The translations under genes were made by a program, and so were the position numbers. Positions 34,695 through 42,673 of a DNA stretch of 64,000 bases are shown here, in pieces; the first letter of the stretch is position 1, and each line of letters opens with the position of its first letter. Source of the DNA: Bradyrhizobium sp. BR13661. GTDB taxonomy: Bacteria > Pseudomonadota > Alphaproteobacteria > Rhizobiales > Xanthobacteraceae. The DNA lies in the NCBI RefSeq assembly GCF_029892425.1, contig NZ_JARXWB010000004.1, positions 357,965 to 421,964 on the forward strand. The letters are read 5' to 3'. The notes beneath the pieces were generated by a model, which saw only the letters and a list, made by a program, of their open reading frames with translations, searched no databases and had not been told where the DNA came from.

Positions 34695-35186
34695 TCACTC
34701 CGCCTGAAAATCCCCCGGCTGCGGCACCGCCAGCGGAGTGAACTCGCAGCGATCGGGCTTGATGTCGATCAGCGGCGTGTTGTCGATGCAGTCGAGCCCG
34801 CGCACCAGGATGGCATTTCCCTCGATGCCGACGAGCTTCACGATCGAGGTGCCGATCGGGTTCGGCCGCACCGGCGAGCGCAGCGAAAACGTGCCGCGGG
34901 TTTTATCGTTGTTCTTCGGGCTTTGCAGCACGATGTCGCGGCGCGACTGGTCGAGCCAGTAGAGCACTTCGAGATTGTTGTAGAAATCGACACCCTTCAT
35001 TGCAGGCACGAACGGCTCGAAGATCTCGAGGCGGCATATCGGACCATCCTGGCGCCCCTGCCGCGGCGTCTCCAGCCGCGAGGTCCAGGGTGTGCGGATG
35101 CGGCCGATGAAGACGAGGCCTGCATCTTCCGTCGACGGCAGCTCGATGGCGACCTCGCCCTCGCGGAGCTCGTTTTCGCGAACCAT
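34695..35186 (-). CDS. TrmO-like tRNA methyltransferase (TsaA family)
   Basis: This 163-residue protein of the TsaA/TrmO family makes N6-methyl-t6A at position 37 of certain threonine tRNAs, using SAM. Family motifs are FIGRIRTPW, DGPICRLEIFEPFVPAMKGVDFYNNLEVLYWLDQSRRD, and RGTFSLRSPVRPNPIGTSIVKLVGIEGN, then LDCIDNTPLIDIKPD. It lacks the C-terminal extension of E. coli TrmO, as many short homologues do, so activity on tRNA is inferred. The start at 35186 is preceded by AGGAAAT. The next gene upstream on the strand is azlD, 32 bases away. Confidence 0.85.
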   Translation of the reverse strand: MVRENELREGEVAIELPSTEDAGLVFIGRIRTPWTSRLETPRQGRQDGPICRLEIFEPFVPAMKGVDFYNNLEVLYWLDQSRRDIVLQSPKNNDKTRGTFSLRSPVRPNPIGTSIVKLVGIEGNAILVRGLDCIDNTPLIDIKPDRCEFTPLAVPQPGDFQAE

Positions 35187-35218
35187 ATTTCCTGTTCCTT
35201 GGCTTGTCGGAGGCGGTT

Positions 35219-35569
35219 TTAGCCCAACCACCACTTGCCGGCCAGCATGAAGACTTCGCCGGCAACAACGCCCGCAAAGATCGAGCGGCGGGTCAGCAGG
35301 AACACGACGAGGCCGGCGGCCACGGCGCCATAGCGCAGGCCATCCGGCACGCTGGCGAGCGCGCCGGGCGGCTGGACCACGATCTGGGCGATGACGCCGG
35401 CCAGGATCGCGGTGGCAACTGCCCTCACCCAGACCAGCAGCTCGGAGCCCTCATCGATGCCGCCGCCGAACCACAGGCCCAGCATGCGCCATATCTGGTT
35501 GGGAATGACGCCGGCGACGAACAGCACGACCAGCGCCTGCCAATCACCGATCAGTTGCGCGGCGCTCAT
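35219..35569 (-). CDS. azlD: AzlD-family branched-chain amino acid exporter subunit
   Basis: This 116-residue protein has three or four helices (LVVLFVAGVIPNQIWRMLGLW, VRAVATAILAGVIAQIVV, RYGAVAAGLVVFLLTRRSIFAGVVAGEVFMLAGKWW). It matches AzlD, the small partner of AzlC. The start at 35569 overlaps the azlC stop as ATGA, so the two subunits are translated in a coupled way. Together they probably export a branched-chain amino acid or analogue. Confidence 0.88.
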   Translation of the reverse strand: MSAAQLIGDWQALVVLFVAGVIPNQIWRMLGLWFGGGIDEGSELLVWVRAVATAILAGVIAQIVVQPPGALASVPDGLRYGAVAAGLVVFLLTRRSIFAGVVAGEVFMLAGKWWLG

Positions 35570-36306
35570 GCGCGCACCTCCCGCCACCAGTGCACGCCAT
35601 AGGCGATCGTGCCGGCCGCAAGGCCGCTGACGAGGATGTCGAGGCCGGAGTTCATCGTCGCCGCCAGCGGATACAGCACAACGCCGAGCGCGAGCGCGAC
35701 GACATCAGCGACCTCGCGGCTGTTGCGGGCGGTCGAGAACAGGAACGACAGCGGCGTCAGCAGCAGGATTGCCGCTCCAAGCGTCTGCGTCAGGTTGGCG
35801 GCGAGGAAATAACCGATCGTGTTGGCGGTGAGACACACCGAGACCAAGCCAAAGCCAAGCCCGTTGACGAAGGCAATCCGCCGCTCGCGTGGCACCTGAG
35901 GCAGGAAGCGATGGCATTCGACCCACAGCGTCACGGCCGTGAGATGCGCAGCGAAAAACAGCTCGCGTCGCTTGGTTGTCGGGGAGCGCATCAGGGGCAG
36001 TACCGAGACCACCATCGGAAACAGCCTGATGGCGCTGACGGTCACAGCAATCGCCGACTGGATGATAGTCGCGCCCGAGCCAAGCGTGGTGATCAAGATG
36101 ATCTGCGCTGGACCTGCCCAGACGAACAGCGTCGAGCAGAGCGCCCAGAGCAGGCTGAAATGGCTGTCATGGGCGAGCGCGCCGATACCGAGATAGGTCG
36201 CGAACAGGACCAGCGTGAGGATCGTCTGCATGATCGACCGCAGCCCCCAGCCGAAGGCGCGCCACGGACTTTGCCATTGAGGGGAATCAAGCGGAGGAAG
36301 CGCCAC
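35566..36306 (-). CDS. azlC: AzlC-family branched-chain amino acid exporter subunit
   Basis: This 246-residue polytopic protein of the AzlC family has the region ATYLGIGALAHDSHFSLLWALCSTLFVWAGPAQIILITTLGSG near the N-terminus, typical of the family (x-F-x-x-A-G-x-A-Q). About seven or eight helices are predicted by eye. With AzlD it forms a small two-subunit transporter, implicated elsewhere in export of branched-chain amino acids. No regulator is adjacent. Confidence 0.88.
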   Translation of the reverse strand: MALPPLDSPQWQSPWRAFGWGLRSIMQTILTLVLFATYLGIGALAHDSHFSLLWALCSTLFVWAGPAQIILITTLGSGATIIQSAIAVTVSAIRLFPMVVSVLPLMRSPTTKRRELFFAAHLTAVTLWVECHRFLPQVPRERRIAFVNGLGFGLVSVCLTANTIGYFLAANLTQTLGAAILLLTPLSFLFSTARNSREVADVVALALGVVLYPLAATMNSGLDILVSGLAAGTIAYGVHWWREVRA

Positions 36307-36408
36307 GGGAGCTTGGCCGAAGGGTCAGGAATCGTGCCTGCATAACGGGCAATGCCGGGGCTGACGTCAAGGAAGCCCGCGGCGGGGCTGGCATGCGCGT
36401 GGCACCGC

Positions 36409-37428
36409 TCACCCGCTGACACCCCTGTTCTTCAGCACAAAGCACGCCCCACCCGCTTTCCGGATGCGATTGCAGAGATCGTCAGCCTCGGGTCGCGTAT
36501 CAGTGCCAATGCGCACCTGGTAGAAGGCGTGCGACCCGCGGCTGCGCACCACCGAGCTCAGCAGGCTCGGATCGCGTTCGCCAATCACGGCGCTCAGCCG
36601 CGTCACGGCGCGGGAATACATCGCCAGCGCCTTGTTGCGATTGAAGCCGGCGGCGAGCTGCACGCCCCAGAGCTTGGCGGCGGCGAGCTCGACATGCTGC
36701 TCCAGCTCGGCGACGAACGGGTTCGGCGCGCGCTTGAGCAGCGCCATCAGGTCGCGGCAGCTCGTCGGCGGTGAGCTCGGCGGCCCCTTGCCCGTGCTGC
36801 CGGCCTTGGCCCACGTGTCAACGCTTGCACCGGTAATGGCGTAGACGTAGCTGCGGGTCTGCTCCGGCATGCCGCCGCTGCCGGCGAGCCATTCCTGCAC
36901 CCGTCGCGGGCCGGCATTGTAGGCGGCTGCGGCGAGACCGAGATTGCCGAACTGGCTGCGCAGCTCGTTCAGGAACTCCGCCGATTTCGGCAGAGCCTGA
37001 ACCGGATTGAACGGATTGAGCAATCCGCGCTCGCTCGCGGTGCCCGGCATGAACTGCGCAATGCCCTGAGCCTGCTCGCCGCTACGCGTTATCGGGCCCA
37101 CCGCATCGGCCTGGAAACGGCTCTCCTGCCAGATCACGCGGGCGAAGAATTCCAGCGGCAGATTGGCGTCGCGCGCGGCCGCCTCGACGATCAGGCAGAT
37201 CGATTCCCGCGTGTCACTTTCGCGCGCATCCGCCGGCTTATCAGGCGGCACTGCAGGTTCTTCGCTGGGGACCGCCACGCTGGTCTTTGCTGGCGAACTG
37301 TCCAATGCTGCCGCCCCCATCGCCGAAACGAACAGCGCGGCGACGACGATTGATGCAATTCGCGCCAATGGTGCCCAAGCAACGCGATGGCGGCTACCGG
37401 CGCGGCGTGCGACAAGATGATCTGCCAT
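36409..37428 (-). CDS. Lytic transglycosylase with C-terminal SPOR-like segment
   Basis: This 339-residue exported murein lytic transglycosylase has an N-terminal anchor or signal (about residues 20-41) and a Pro-rich linker. The SLT catalytic domain has Glu102 in ARVIWQESRFQADAV, followed by QAQGIAQFMPGTASERGL and AAAYNAGPRRVQEWL. The last 35 residues (FYQVRIGTDTRPEADDLCNRIRKAGGACFVLKN) look like a SPOR repeat, which would recruit the enzyme to denuded septal peptidoglycan. The start at 37428 is uncertain; ATGs at 37446 and 37464 are in frame. It is divergent from the TRAP protein gene. Confidence 0.87.
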   Translation of the reverse strand: MADHLVARRAGSRHRVAWAPLARIASIVVAALFVSAMGAAALDSSPAKTSVAVPSEEPAVPPDKPADARESDTRESICLIVEAAARDANLPLEFFARVIWQESRFQADAVGPITRSGEQAQGIAQFMPGTASERGLLNPFNPVQALPKSAEFLNELRSQFGNLGLAAAAYNAGPRRVQEWLAGSGGMPEQTRSYVYAITGASVDTWAKAGSTGKGPPSSPPTSCRDLMALLKRAPNPFVAELEQHVELAAAKLWGVQLAAGFNRNKALAMYSRAVTRLSAVIGERDPSLLSSVVRSRGSHAFYQVRIGTDTRPEADDLCNRIRKAGGACFVLKNRGVSG

Positions 37429-37467
37429 ATCGTGGCATCGTGCCATGGTTCGTCGAGTTGCCAATCT

Positions 37468-38496
37468 ATGCTGTCTGACCTGCTTGTCTCAATGCGTTCG
37501 CCCGCCAAACGGATCCAGGCGCTTCTAGCGGTCGCGGCGCTCCTCCTGAACGCCGCGCCGGCTTTTGCGCAAAATACCGCTCAAACCGTCTGGCGAATGA
37601 CCACCGAATACCCGGAGAACAACATCTCCGGGATCGGGCTCACCACTTTCGCCGGGCGCGTAACCGCGCGCACAAACGGTTTCGTGACCGTGACCAACGC
37701 CTTCGACAACCAGCTGAAGATCAGCTCGGTCGAGATGCCGCGCGCGGCGCTGGACGGCCGGATCACCGGTGGCGACGCCTTCGCGGGCGCACTCTCGGGC
37801 CTTGATCCCGTGCTTGGCCTCTCGACCCTGCCCTTCCTGGTCCAATCGGTCGATATCGCCCACGCTGCCAATGTGCGCGCACGGCCACTCTACGAGAAAG
37901 CGCTCGCAGCGCGCGGCCTCAAGCTGCTCTACCTGACGATCTGGCCGGCCACCGGCCTTTGGTCGGACCGTGCGCTCGCAGGCGCCGAGGATCTGCCGAA
38001 ACTCAATCTGCGGGCTTACGATGCCAATTCCAGCGAGATGATGAAGGCAGCCGGGGCCAACGCGCAATTCCTGCCAATGGACAAAGCGCTTGCCGGCCTG
38101 AAGGATCACCAACTGAACGCGTTCCTCACCTCCGGCGACGGCGGCGCGGGACGCAAATTATGGGACTTCCTGCCTTATTTCACGGCCATCAACTACGCGA
38201 TGCCGGTCTCGATCGCCTTCGTCCGCAACGAGGCATTCGACGCGCTACCAGAGCCGATGCAGCGCGAGGTGCTAGCTGCTGCAGCCGAGACTGAGCGGAG
38301 CCAATTCGCACTGTTGGCGAACCGCACGTCCGAGAATTACGCGCGCATGCGCGACAACGGCGTCAAGATCGCAGAGCCTGCGCCGCCATCCCTGGTCGCA
38401 GCGCTTCGCAACGTTGCGACGGGCACGATCGCCACGTGGGAGGCTCAGGCCGGCGCTGATGCCACCGCCATCGTCGAATGGGCGAAACAGCAATGA
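37468..38496 (+). CDS. TRAP-type substrate-binding protein (DctP family), orphan
   Basis: This 342-residue periplasmic binding protein has a signal peptide (RIQALLAVAALLLNAAPAFAQ) and a DctP-like body: WRMTTEYPENNISGIGLTTFAGRVTARTNGFVTVTNAFDNQLKISSVEMPRA, then LKLLYLTIWPATGLWSD and LNAFLTSGDGGAGRKLWDFLPYFT. TRAP systems pair such a protein with DctQ and DctM permeases, yet neither is nearby, so it may serve a transporter elsewhere or act as a sensor. Ligand unknown. The start at 37468 precedes the hydrophobic region; 37492 is possible. Confidence 0.85.
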   Translation: MLSDLLVSMRSPAKRIQALLAVAALLLNAAPAFAQNTAQTVWRMTTEYPENNISGIGLTTFAGRVTARTNGFVTVTNAFDNQLKISSVEMPRAALDGRITGGDAFAGALSGLDPVLGLSTLPFLVQSVDIAHAANVRARPLYEKALAARGLKLLYLTIWPATGLWSDRALAGAEDLPKLNLRAYDANSSEMMKAAGANAQFLPMDKALAGLKDHQLNAFLTSGDGGAGRKLWDFLPYFTAINYAMPVSIAFVRNEAFDALPEPMQREVLAAAAETERSQFALLANRTSENYARMRDNGVKIAEPAPPSLVAALRNVATGTIATWEAQAGADATAIVEWAKQQ

Positions 38497-38568
38497 CGCA
38501 ACGGCTCTTGACTTGAGACCCGATCCGACTAGCAACGGACCGACAATTTCAACGCGAGCCGGCTCCTG

Positions 38569-39207
38569 ATGGCGACTGTCTTTTTCGATCTCGATGGCAC
38601 GCTGACCAACCCGAAACCCGGGATCACCCGCTCCATCCAGTACGCTTTGGAGCGGCTGAGCCTCGCGGTGCCTGATGAGGACGAGTTGACCTGGTGCATC
38701 GGGCCGCCGCTGCATGCGAGCCTGAAGAAGCTCACCGGAACGGACGCGCTAGCCGATCGAGCCCTGCTGCTCTACCGCGAACGCTTCGGCGACGTCGGCC
38801 TGTTCGAGAATGAGGCCTATGCCGGCATCACGGACACTCTGGCGACGCTTGCCGCGACGACGCCGCGCATGTTCGTGGCGACCAGCAAGCCAGCGGTCTA
38901 CGCCACCCGCATCGTCGAGCACTTTGGCCTGAAGCCGTATTTCGAGCGTGTGTTCGGCTCCGAGCTCGACGGCACGCGCGTCGACAAGCGCGACCTGCTG
39001 CGCTACGCGCTCGACGAGACCAGGGTGGATGCCACCAGCGCCATCATGATCGGCGACCGCAGCCATGACGTCGTCGGCGCGCGCACCAACGGCATGACCG
39101 CGATCGGTGTGCTCTACGGCTATGGCAGCGAGGCCGAGCTCAGGGACGCCGGCGCGCATCACATCTGCGCCGCGCATCCGGAGGTGCTCGGCCATTGTGT
39201 CGGCTAA
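38569..39207 (+). CDS. HAD-family phosphatase (phosphoglycolate/5'-nucleotidase-like)
   Basis: This 212-residue haloacid dehalogenase-type hydrolase has all four motifs: FFDLDGTLTN (nucleophile Asp7, acid/base Asp9), VATSKP at about 103 (motif II), the Lys in VDKRDLLRYAL (motif III), and MIGDRSHDVVGAR (motif IV). The cap region resembles phosphoglycolate phosphatase and YrfG/PpaX-like nucleotidases. The true substrate is not clear. It starts about 70 bases past the TRAP gene stop, with a repeat element behind it. Confidence 0.9.
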   Translation: MATVFFDLDGTLTNPKPGITRSIQYALERLSLAVPDEDELTWCIGPPLHASLKKLTGTDALADRALLLYRERFGDVGLFENEAYAGITDTLATLAATTPRMFVATSKPAVYATRIVEHFGLKPYFERVFGSELDGTRVDKRDLLRYALDETRVDATSAIMIGDRSHDVVGARTNGMTAIGVLYGYGSEAELRDAGAHHICAAHPEVLGHCVG

Positions 39208-39307
39208 AGCGCGACGAGATTTGGCTGAATCATCCTCGCGCTTTAGCTCTTTGTTTGAGCATGATCTTGTCGGAAAACCGCTTCACACTTTTCCGGATCA
39301 TGCTCTA
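39208..39307. repeat. Palindromic intergenic element (AGCATGATC family)
   Basis: This stretch between the HAD and aldoxime dehydratase genes includes GAGCATGATCTTGTCGG and, about 30 bases on, TTTTCCGGATCATGCTC. The GAGCATGATC ends form an inverted repeat around a GAAAACCGCTTC/GTGTGAAG core. I recall near-identical elements in many Bradyrhizobium intergenic gaps. It may act as a terminator or RNA hairpin. Confidence 0.75.
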
Positions 39308-40345
39308 GGCGCTGACGGTCTCCACCGCAGCAAGCATGCCCGTCTTCGGATGGCAGTTCAGATATTCGAAGAACTGCTCATCCGCGGTCGCTACCGTGAC
39401 CTCGTGATAGAGCCGCAGCTTCGCTGACGGCCCCAGCGTCGAGAGATATTTCATCGCCGCGCCGAAGATCTTGACGTGGGTCGGATGCGATTCCGCCCAG
39501 CGTTCCAGCGCGGCCAGACTTTTCCACCAGCTCTGTCCGTAGGATTTTTCACTCGCCTTGCCGTCGGCCGAGAGCACCTGCATGTAGCGGTTGGCATAGC
39601 AGCCGATCGCAAGCCCGTCGTCGCGCAGGAAATCCATGCCTTCGCGCAGCACCGGCTCGACGTCGTCGAGATAGAGCCTCCGCTCCGATGCCTCGGTATC
39701 GCTCCAGTCCTGCCCGGAGCGGATCAGGCAGAGATTGTCGTGCGCCTTCACGCGCAGCCTTGCCCCGTCACGGACCACTTCGGGATTACCGCCCGGCGAC
39801 ATCGGATCGGTCTGCGACAGCGGAATGCGATCGCGCATGCCGCCCCAATAAGCGTGCTCCTGTACCTCGCCGCTCATGCCATCGGCAATCGCCGCAACGC
39901 CTTCCGGCCGGCCGAGCGAGGAGAACAACGTCTCGTGCCGCGCGACCGTAGGACGCAGCACCTCGGTGAAAGTGCCGATGCCGTCGCGCTGCTTTCCGGT
40001 CCACGCCTCGCGCGCCGGTGCAAACCAGGCGTCGAAGCGCGCGATGTCGTCCCAATAGGCGACCGAAACAATGTTCGCATAGCCTGCCTGATCGACATAA
40101 TGCGCGCGGTCCCAATGCGTGGGACCGCCGTCGCCGGCGAACAGCCGGGCGACTTCAGCGAGCGCTTCCGTTGCAGCCGCCGACATCGAGCCACGATGTT
40201 GCACGCCGAAATAGGCCATCACGACGCGGCCAACCGCGGGCTTGTAGCGCGCCACGAACGACGGATATGGCGGCTGGTAATCGTCAGGCACGCGCTTGTG
40301 GCGCGTTCGCTCGGTTTCGAGATGCAGAGGAATTGCGGATTCCAT
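39305..40345 (-). CDS. Aldoxime dehydratase (heme, Oxd family)
   Basis: This 346-residue protein matches phenylacetaldoxime/aliphatic aldoxime dehydratases, heme enzymes that remove water from R-CH=N-OH to give nitriles. Conserved stretches are MAYFGVQHRG (about residues 43-52), THWDRAHYVDQAGYANIVSVAYWD (77-99), CLIRSGQDWS (about 206-215), and AESHPTHVKIFGAAMKYLSTLG with LRLYHEVTV. The histidines in SHPTH (287/290) and LYHEV (314) are the likely heme-axial and catalytic residues. The nitrilase gene lies directly upstream on the same strand, 27 bases away. The two probably form a pathway. Confidence 0.9.
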   Translation of the reverse strand: MESAIPLHLETERTRHKRVPDDYQPPYPSFVARYKPAVGRVVMAYFGVQHRGSMSAAATEALAEVARLFAGDGGPTHWDRAHYVDQAGYANIVSVAYWDDIARFDAWFAPAREAWTGKQRDGIGTFTEVLRPTVARHETLFSSLGRPEGVAAIADGMSGEVQEHAYWGGMRDRIPLSQTDPMSPGGNPEVVRDGARLRVKAHDNLCLIRSGQDWSDTEASERRLYLDDVEPVLREGMDFLRDDGLAIGCYANRYMQVLSADGKASEKSYGQSWWKSLAALERWAESHPTHVKIFGAAMKYLSTLGPSAKLRLYHEVTVATADEQFFEYLNCHPKTGMLAAVETVSA

Positions 40346-40372
40346 GTTCGTGCCCTCCTCGTGCTGCCGGCG

Positions 40373-41389
40373 TCAGCTTGCCGCCGCGCCAATATCTGCC
40401 GGCTCGATCGTGTCGACCGGCAGAGCGAACTGCTCGACGCGCTGGTATCGCTTCTTGTTGAGCAGCAGCCGCGTGACGTCGGGCCGAGAATAATGCCCAG
40501 CTGGGTCAGCGGCGTTCTTTGCAACACCGATGGCACCGAGATCGATCTCGGCAATCAAAAGCCCCTCCTGGTCCGGCGCCAGCTTGTCGCCGATCTGGCT
40601 GCCATCAGGGCCGTAGATCGCAGCGAAGCCGCCGCCGACATGCAGCAGCGCATTCTTGTCCGGCCGGTCGCAGAGCTCGTCGATCATTGCCTGCGAAACC
40701 GTCGCGCATGGCGCCAGCACGAAGCAGGAGCCCTCCACGGCATAGACGCGCGAGGCGGCGTTGTTGACCTCGGCACCGAGGGCCGGCGCGAAGGGATCGT
40801 ACAGCGAGAAGCTCGGCCAGGCCGCGACATGCACCTGCTCGTTCTGGGCGTACATCGCATATTTCGACAGCGGCTGGAGATGTTCCCAGCAGCACAGCGC
40901 ACCCAAGCGGCCGATGTCGGGGCGCGCGTGGACCGCAAGATCGCTGCCGTCACCCTCGCCATAGACGGTGCGCTCGGCGTGGGTCGGCCGCAATTTGCGG
41001 CGTTTTGCGATGGTCTCGCCGTCGGGCCCGATCAGCCATTGCGCCAGGTACAGGCTGCCGCCGTCTCGTTCGGACAGGCCGATCACGGCCGTGAGCTTGG
41101 CCTTGCGCACGGCATCGCGCAGCCGCTCCGCCTGCGGGCTGTCATAGGACAACGAATTGTCGAAATAGCGCTGCACGAAACCGCGGCCAATCGCCCAGGC
41201 CGGCGAGTCCATCCAGATATGCCAGGGGTAACCGGGGATGAAGGCCTCCGGAAACGCGATCAGCTTGGCGCCCTTTTCAGCGGCTTCCCTGATCAGCGCG
41301 ATCGACTTGTCGACCGAGGCGTCGAGATCGAGCCAGGCGGGCGCCGCCTGCACCACCGCGACCTTGTATTTCGGATGTTCGATACCCAT
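40373..41389 (-). CDS. Nitrilase
   Basis: This 338-residue nitrilase-superfamily enzyme of the true nitrilase branch has a complete Glu-Lys-Cys triad: Glu48 in AFPEAFIPGYP, Lys132 in RRKLRPTHAER, and Cys167 in ALCCWEHLQPL. HVAAWPSFSLYDP and the length match aryl- and arylaceto-nitrilases. It hydrolyses nitriles directly to acid plus ammonia. It is first in the operon with the aldoxime dehydratase and divergent from an AraC regulator, the classical gene order of an aldoxime-nitrile pathway. Confidence 0.92.
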   Translation of the reverse strand: MGIEHPKYKVAVVQAAPAWLDLDASVDKSIALIREAAEKGAKLIAFPEAFIPGYPWHIWMDSPAWAIGRGFVQRYFDNSLSYDSPQAERLRDAVRKAKLTAVIGLSERDGGSLYLAQWLIGPDGETIAKRRKLRPTHAERTVYGEGDGSDLAVHARPDIGRLGALCCWEHLQPLSKYAMYAQNEQVHVAAWPSFSLYDPFAPALGAEVNNAASRVYAVEGSCFVLAPCATVSQAMIDELCDRPDKNALLHVGGGFAAIYGPDGSQIGDKLAPDQEGLLIAEIDLGAIGVAKNAADPAGHYSRPDVTRLLLNKKRYQRVEQFALPVDTIEPADIGAAAS

Positions 41390-41617
41390 TGCTGCCTCCG
41401 TTGCCGGTTGATCCAGGACCCTGGTGATCCAAGACTTGGTTGATCAAAGACCGCGTCCGATGCAGTCTATTGGGCCAAGCCGGGCGGTCGCGTGCTCGAC
41501 CGCGGCGGAACAAAAACTCGACTGGAAGGGATCGCCGCCCGGTACGGAACTTGCCTGCGCTCAGGCTGTGTCTGCGCCACCAAGCGGTTTTGCGGGAAGC
41601 GAAAGGGAGGCCTGCCG

Positions 41618-42574
41618 ATGACAATCCAGTTCACGACAGACGGCAGCCCCGGCTATCGGCGGCTCGCCCTCTGGCAGGACATCGTCTGCGACGTCTTCGT
41701 CGGGCTCGACTGCAAGTCGGACCTCGGCAGCGCCTTTCACGGCTCGGTCACGCAAATCCCCCTCGGTAAGGCCGTTTGCTCCGAGGTCTGCTCGGACCGC
41801 CAGCACGTGTTCCGCACGCCCTCGCGTATCGCGCGCTCGGATCAGGATTACGTTCTCGTCGCGCTTGGCAATCGCGGTGATGGCGGCGTCGTGCAGGACG
41901 GCCGCGAGACCGTGATCCATCCTGGCGAATTCGCGCTGTACGACACCACGCGTCCCTACGAGCTGAAGTTCAGGGGCAGGTTCTCCCAGACCATCTTCAA
42001 GGTGCCGCGCGAGATGCTGCAGCGGCGGCTCGGCGGCACCGAGACACTCACCGCGATCACGTTCGGGGCCGACGCGCCGCTCGAGCGGCTCGCTTATGAT
42101 TTCGTCTTCAGGCTTTGCGAGAGCGCGGGCCGGCTCGCGCCGCACAGCGCCGCCACTCTGTCGGAACAGGCCGTGGATTTGCTGGCGATGGCACTGAGCG
42201 AACGGCTCGGCAGGACGCAGCTACCATCGTCGACCCATCGCTCCGCCCTGCTCTATCGGCTCAAGGCCCACATCCGCAGTCGCCTCGCCGATCCCGACCT
42301 GTCGCTGTCGGAGACCGCCGCCGCGCTCGGCATCTCGTCGCGTTACGTCAACGATCTCCTCGCCGACGAGGACACCTCGTTTCAACGCCATCTACTTGCC
42401 GAGCGCCTGGCCCAGTGCAAGCGCGATCTCGCCTCGCCCGTACTCGCGCACCGCCACATCAGCGAGATTGCGTTCGCCTGGGGCTTCAACGACGTCTCGC
42501 ATTTTGGTCGCGTCTTCCGCGAGCACTACGGGATGTCGCCGCGCGACTTCCGGCAGAGCCAGTTGCGGCATTGA
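41618..42574 (+). CDS. AraC-family transcriptional regulator
   Basis: This 318-residue protein has an N-terminal AraC-ligand-binding-like domain (about residues 15-190, the PF14525 kind). The C-terminal double HTH begins RLKAHIRSRLADPDLSLSETAAALGISSRYVNDLLADED and continues HISEIAFAWGFNDVSHFGRVFREHYGMSPRDFR. Start at 41618 follows GGGAGG with 7-base spacing. It is divergent from the nitrilase gene with about 230 bases between, and is probably the activator for aldoxime or nitrile degradation, as with similar regulators in other aldoxime clusters. Confidence 0.9.
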   Translation: MTIQFTTDGSPGYRRLALWQDIVCDVFVGLDCKSDLGSAFHGSVTQIPLGKAVCSEVCSDRQHVFRTPSRIARSDQDYVLVALGNRGDGGVVQDGRETVIHPGEFALYDTTRPYELKFRGRFSQTIFKVPREMLQRRLGGTETLTAITFGADAPLERLAYDFVFRLCESAGRLAPHSAATLSEQAVDLLAMALSERLGRTQLPSSTHRSALLYRLKAHIRSRLADPDLSLSETAAALGISSRYVNDLLADEDTSFQRHLLAERLAQCKRDLASPVLAHRHISEIAFAWGFNDVSHFGRVFREHYGMSPRDFRQSQLRH

Positions 42575-42673
42575 GACGCTCGTTGCGAAATTCCGATAGA
42601 GAAACTTACGGGATGTTCAACACTGGTGGCGTAAAATTACCACCCGTCCACCAAAGTTATCCCGGATCGCCAT

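Noticed and set aside
39476..41443. Plus-strand frame of 655 codons opposite the aldoxime dehydratase and nitrilase
   Set aside because: Catalytic motifs are on the minus strand only; the plus frame has no recognisable domain.
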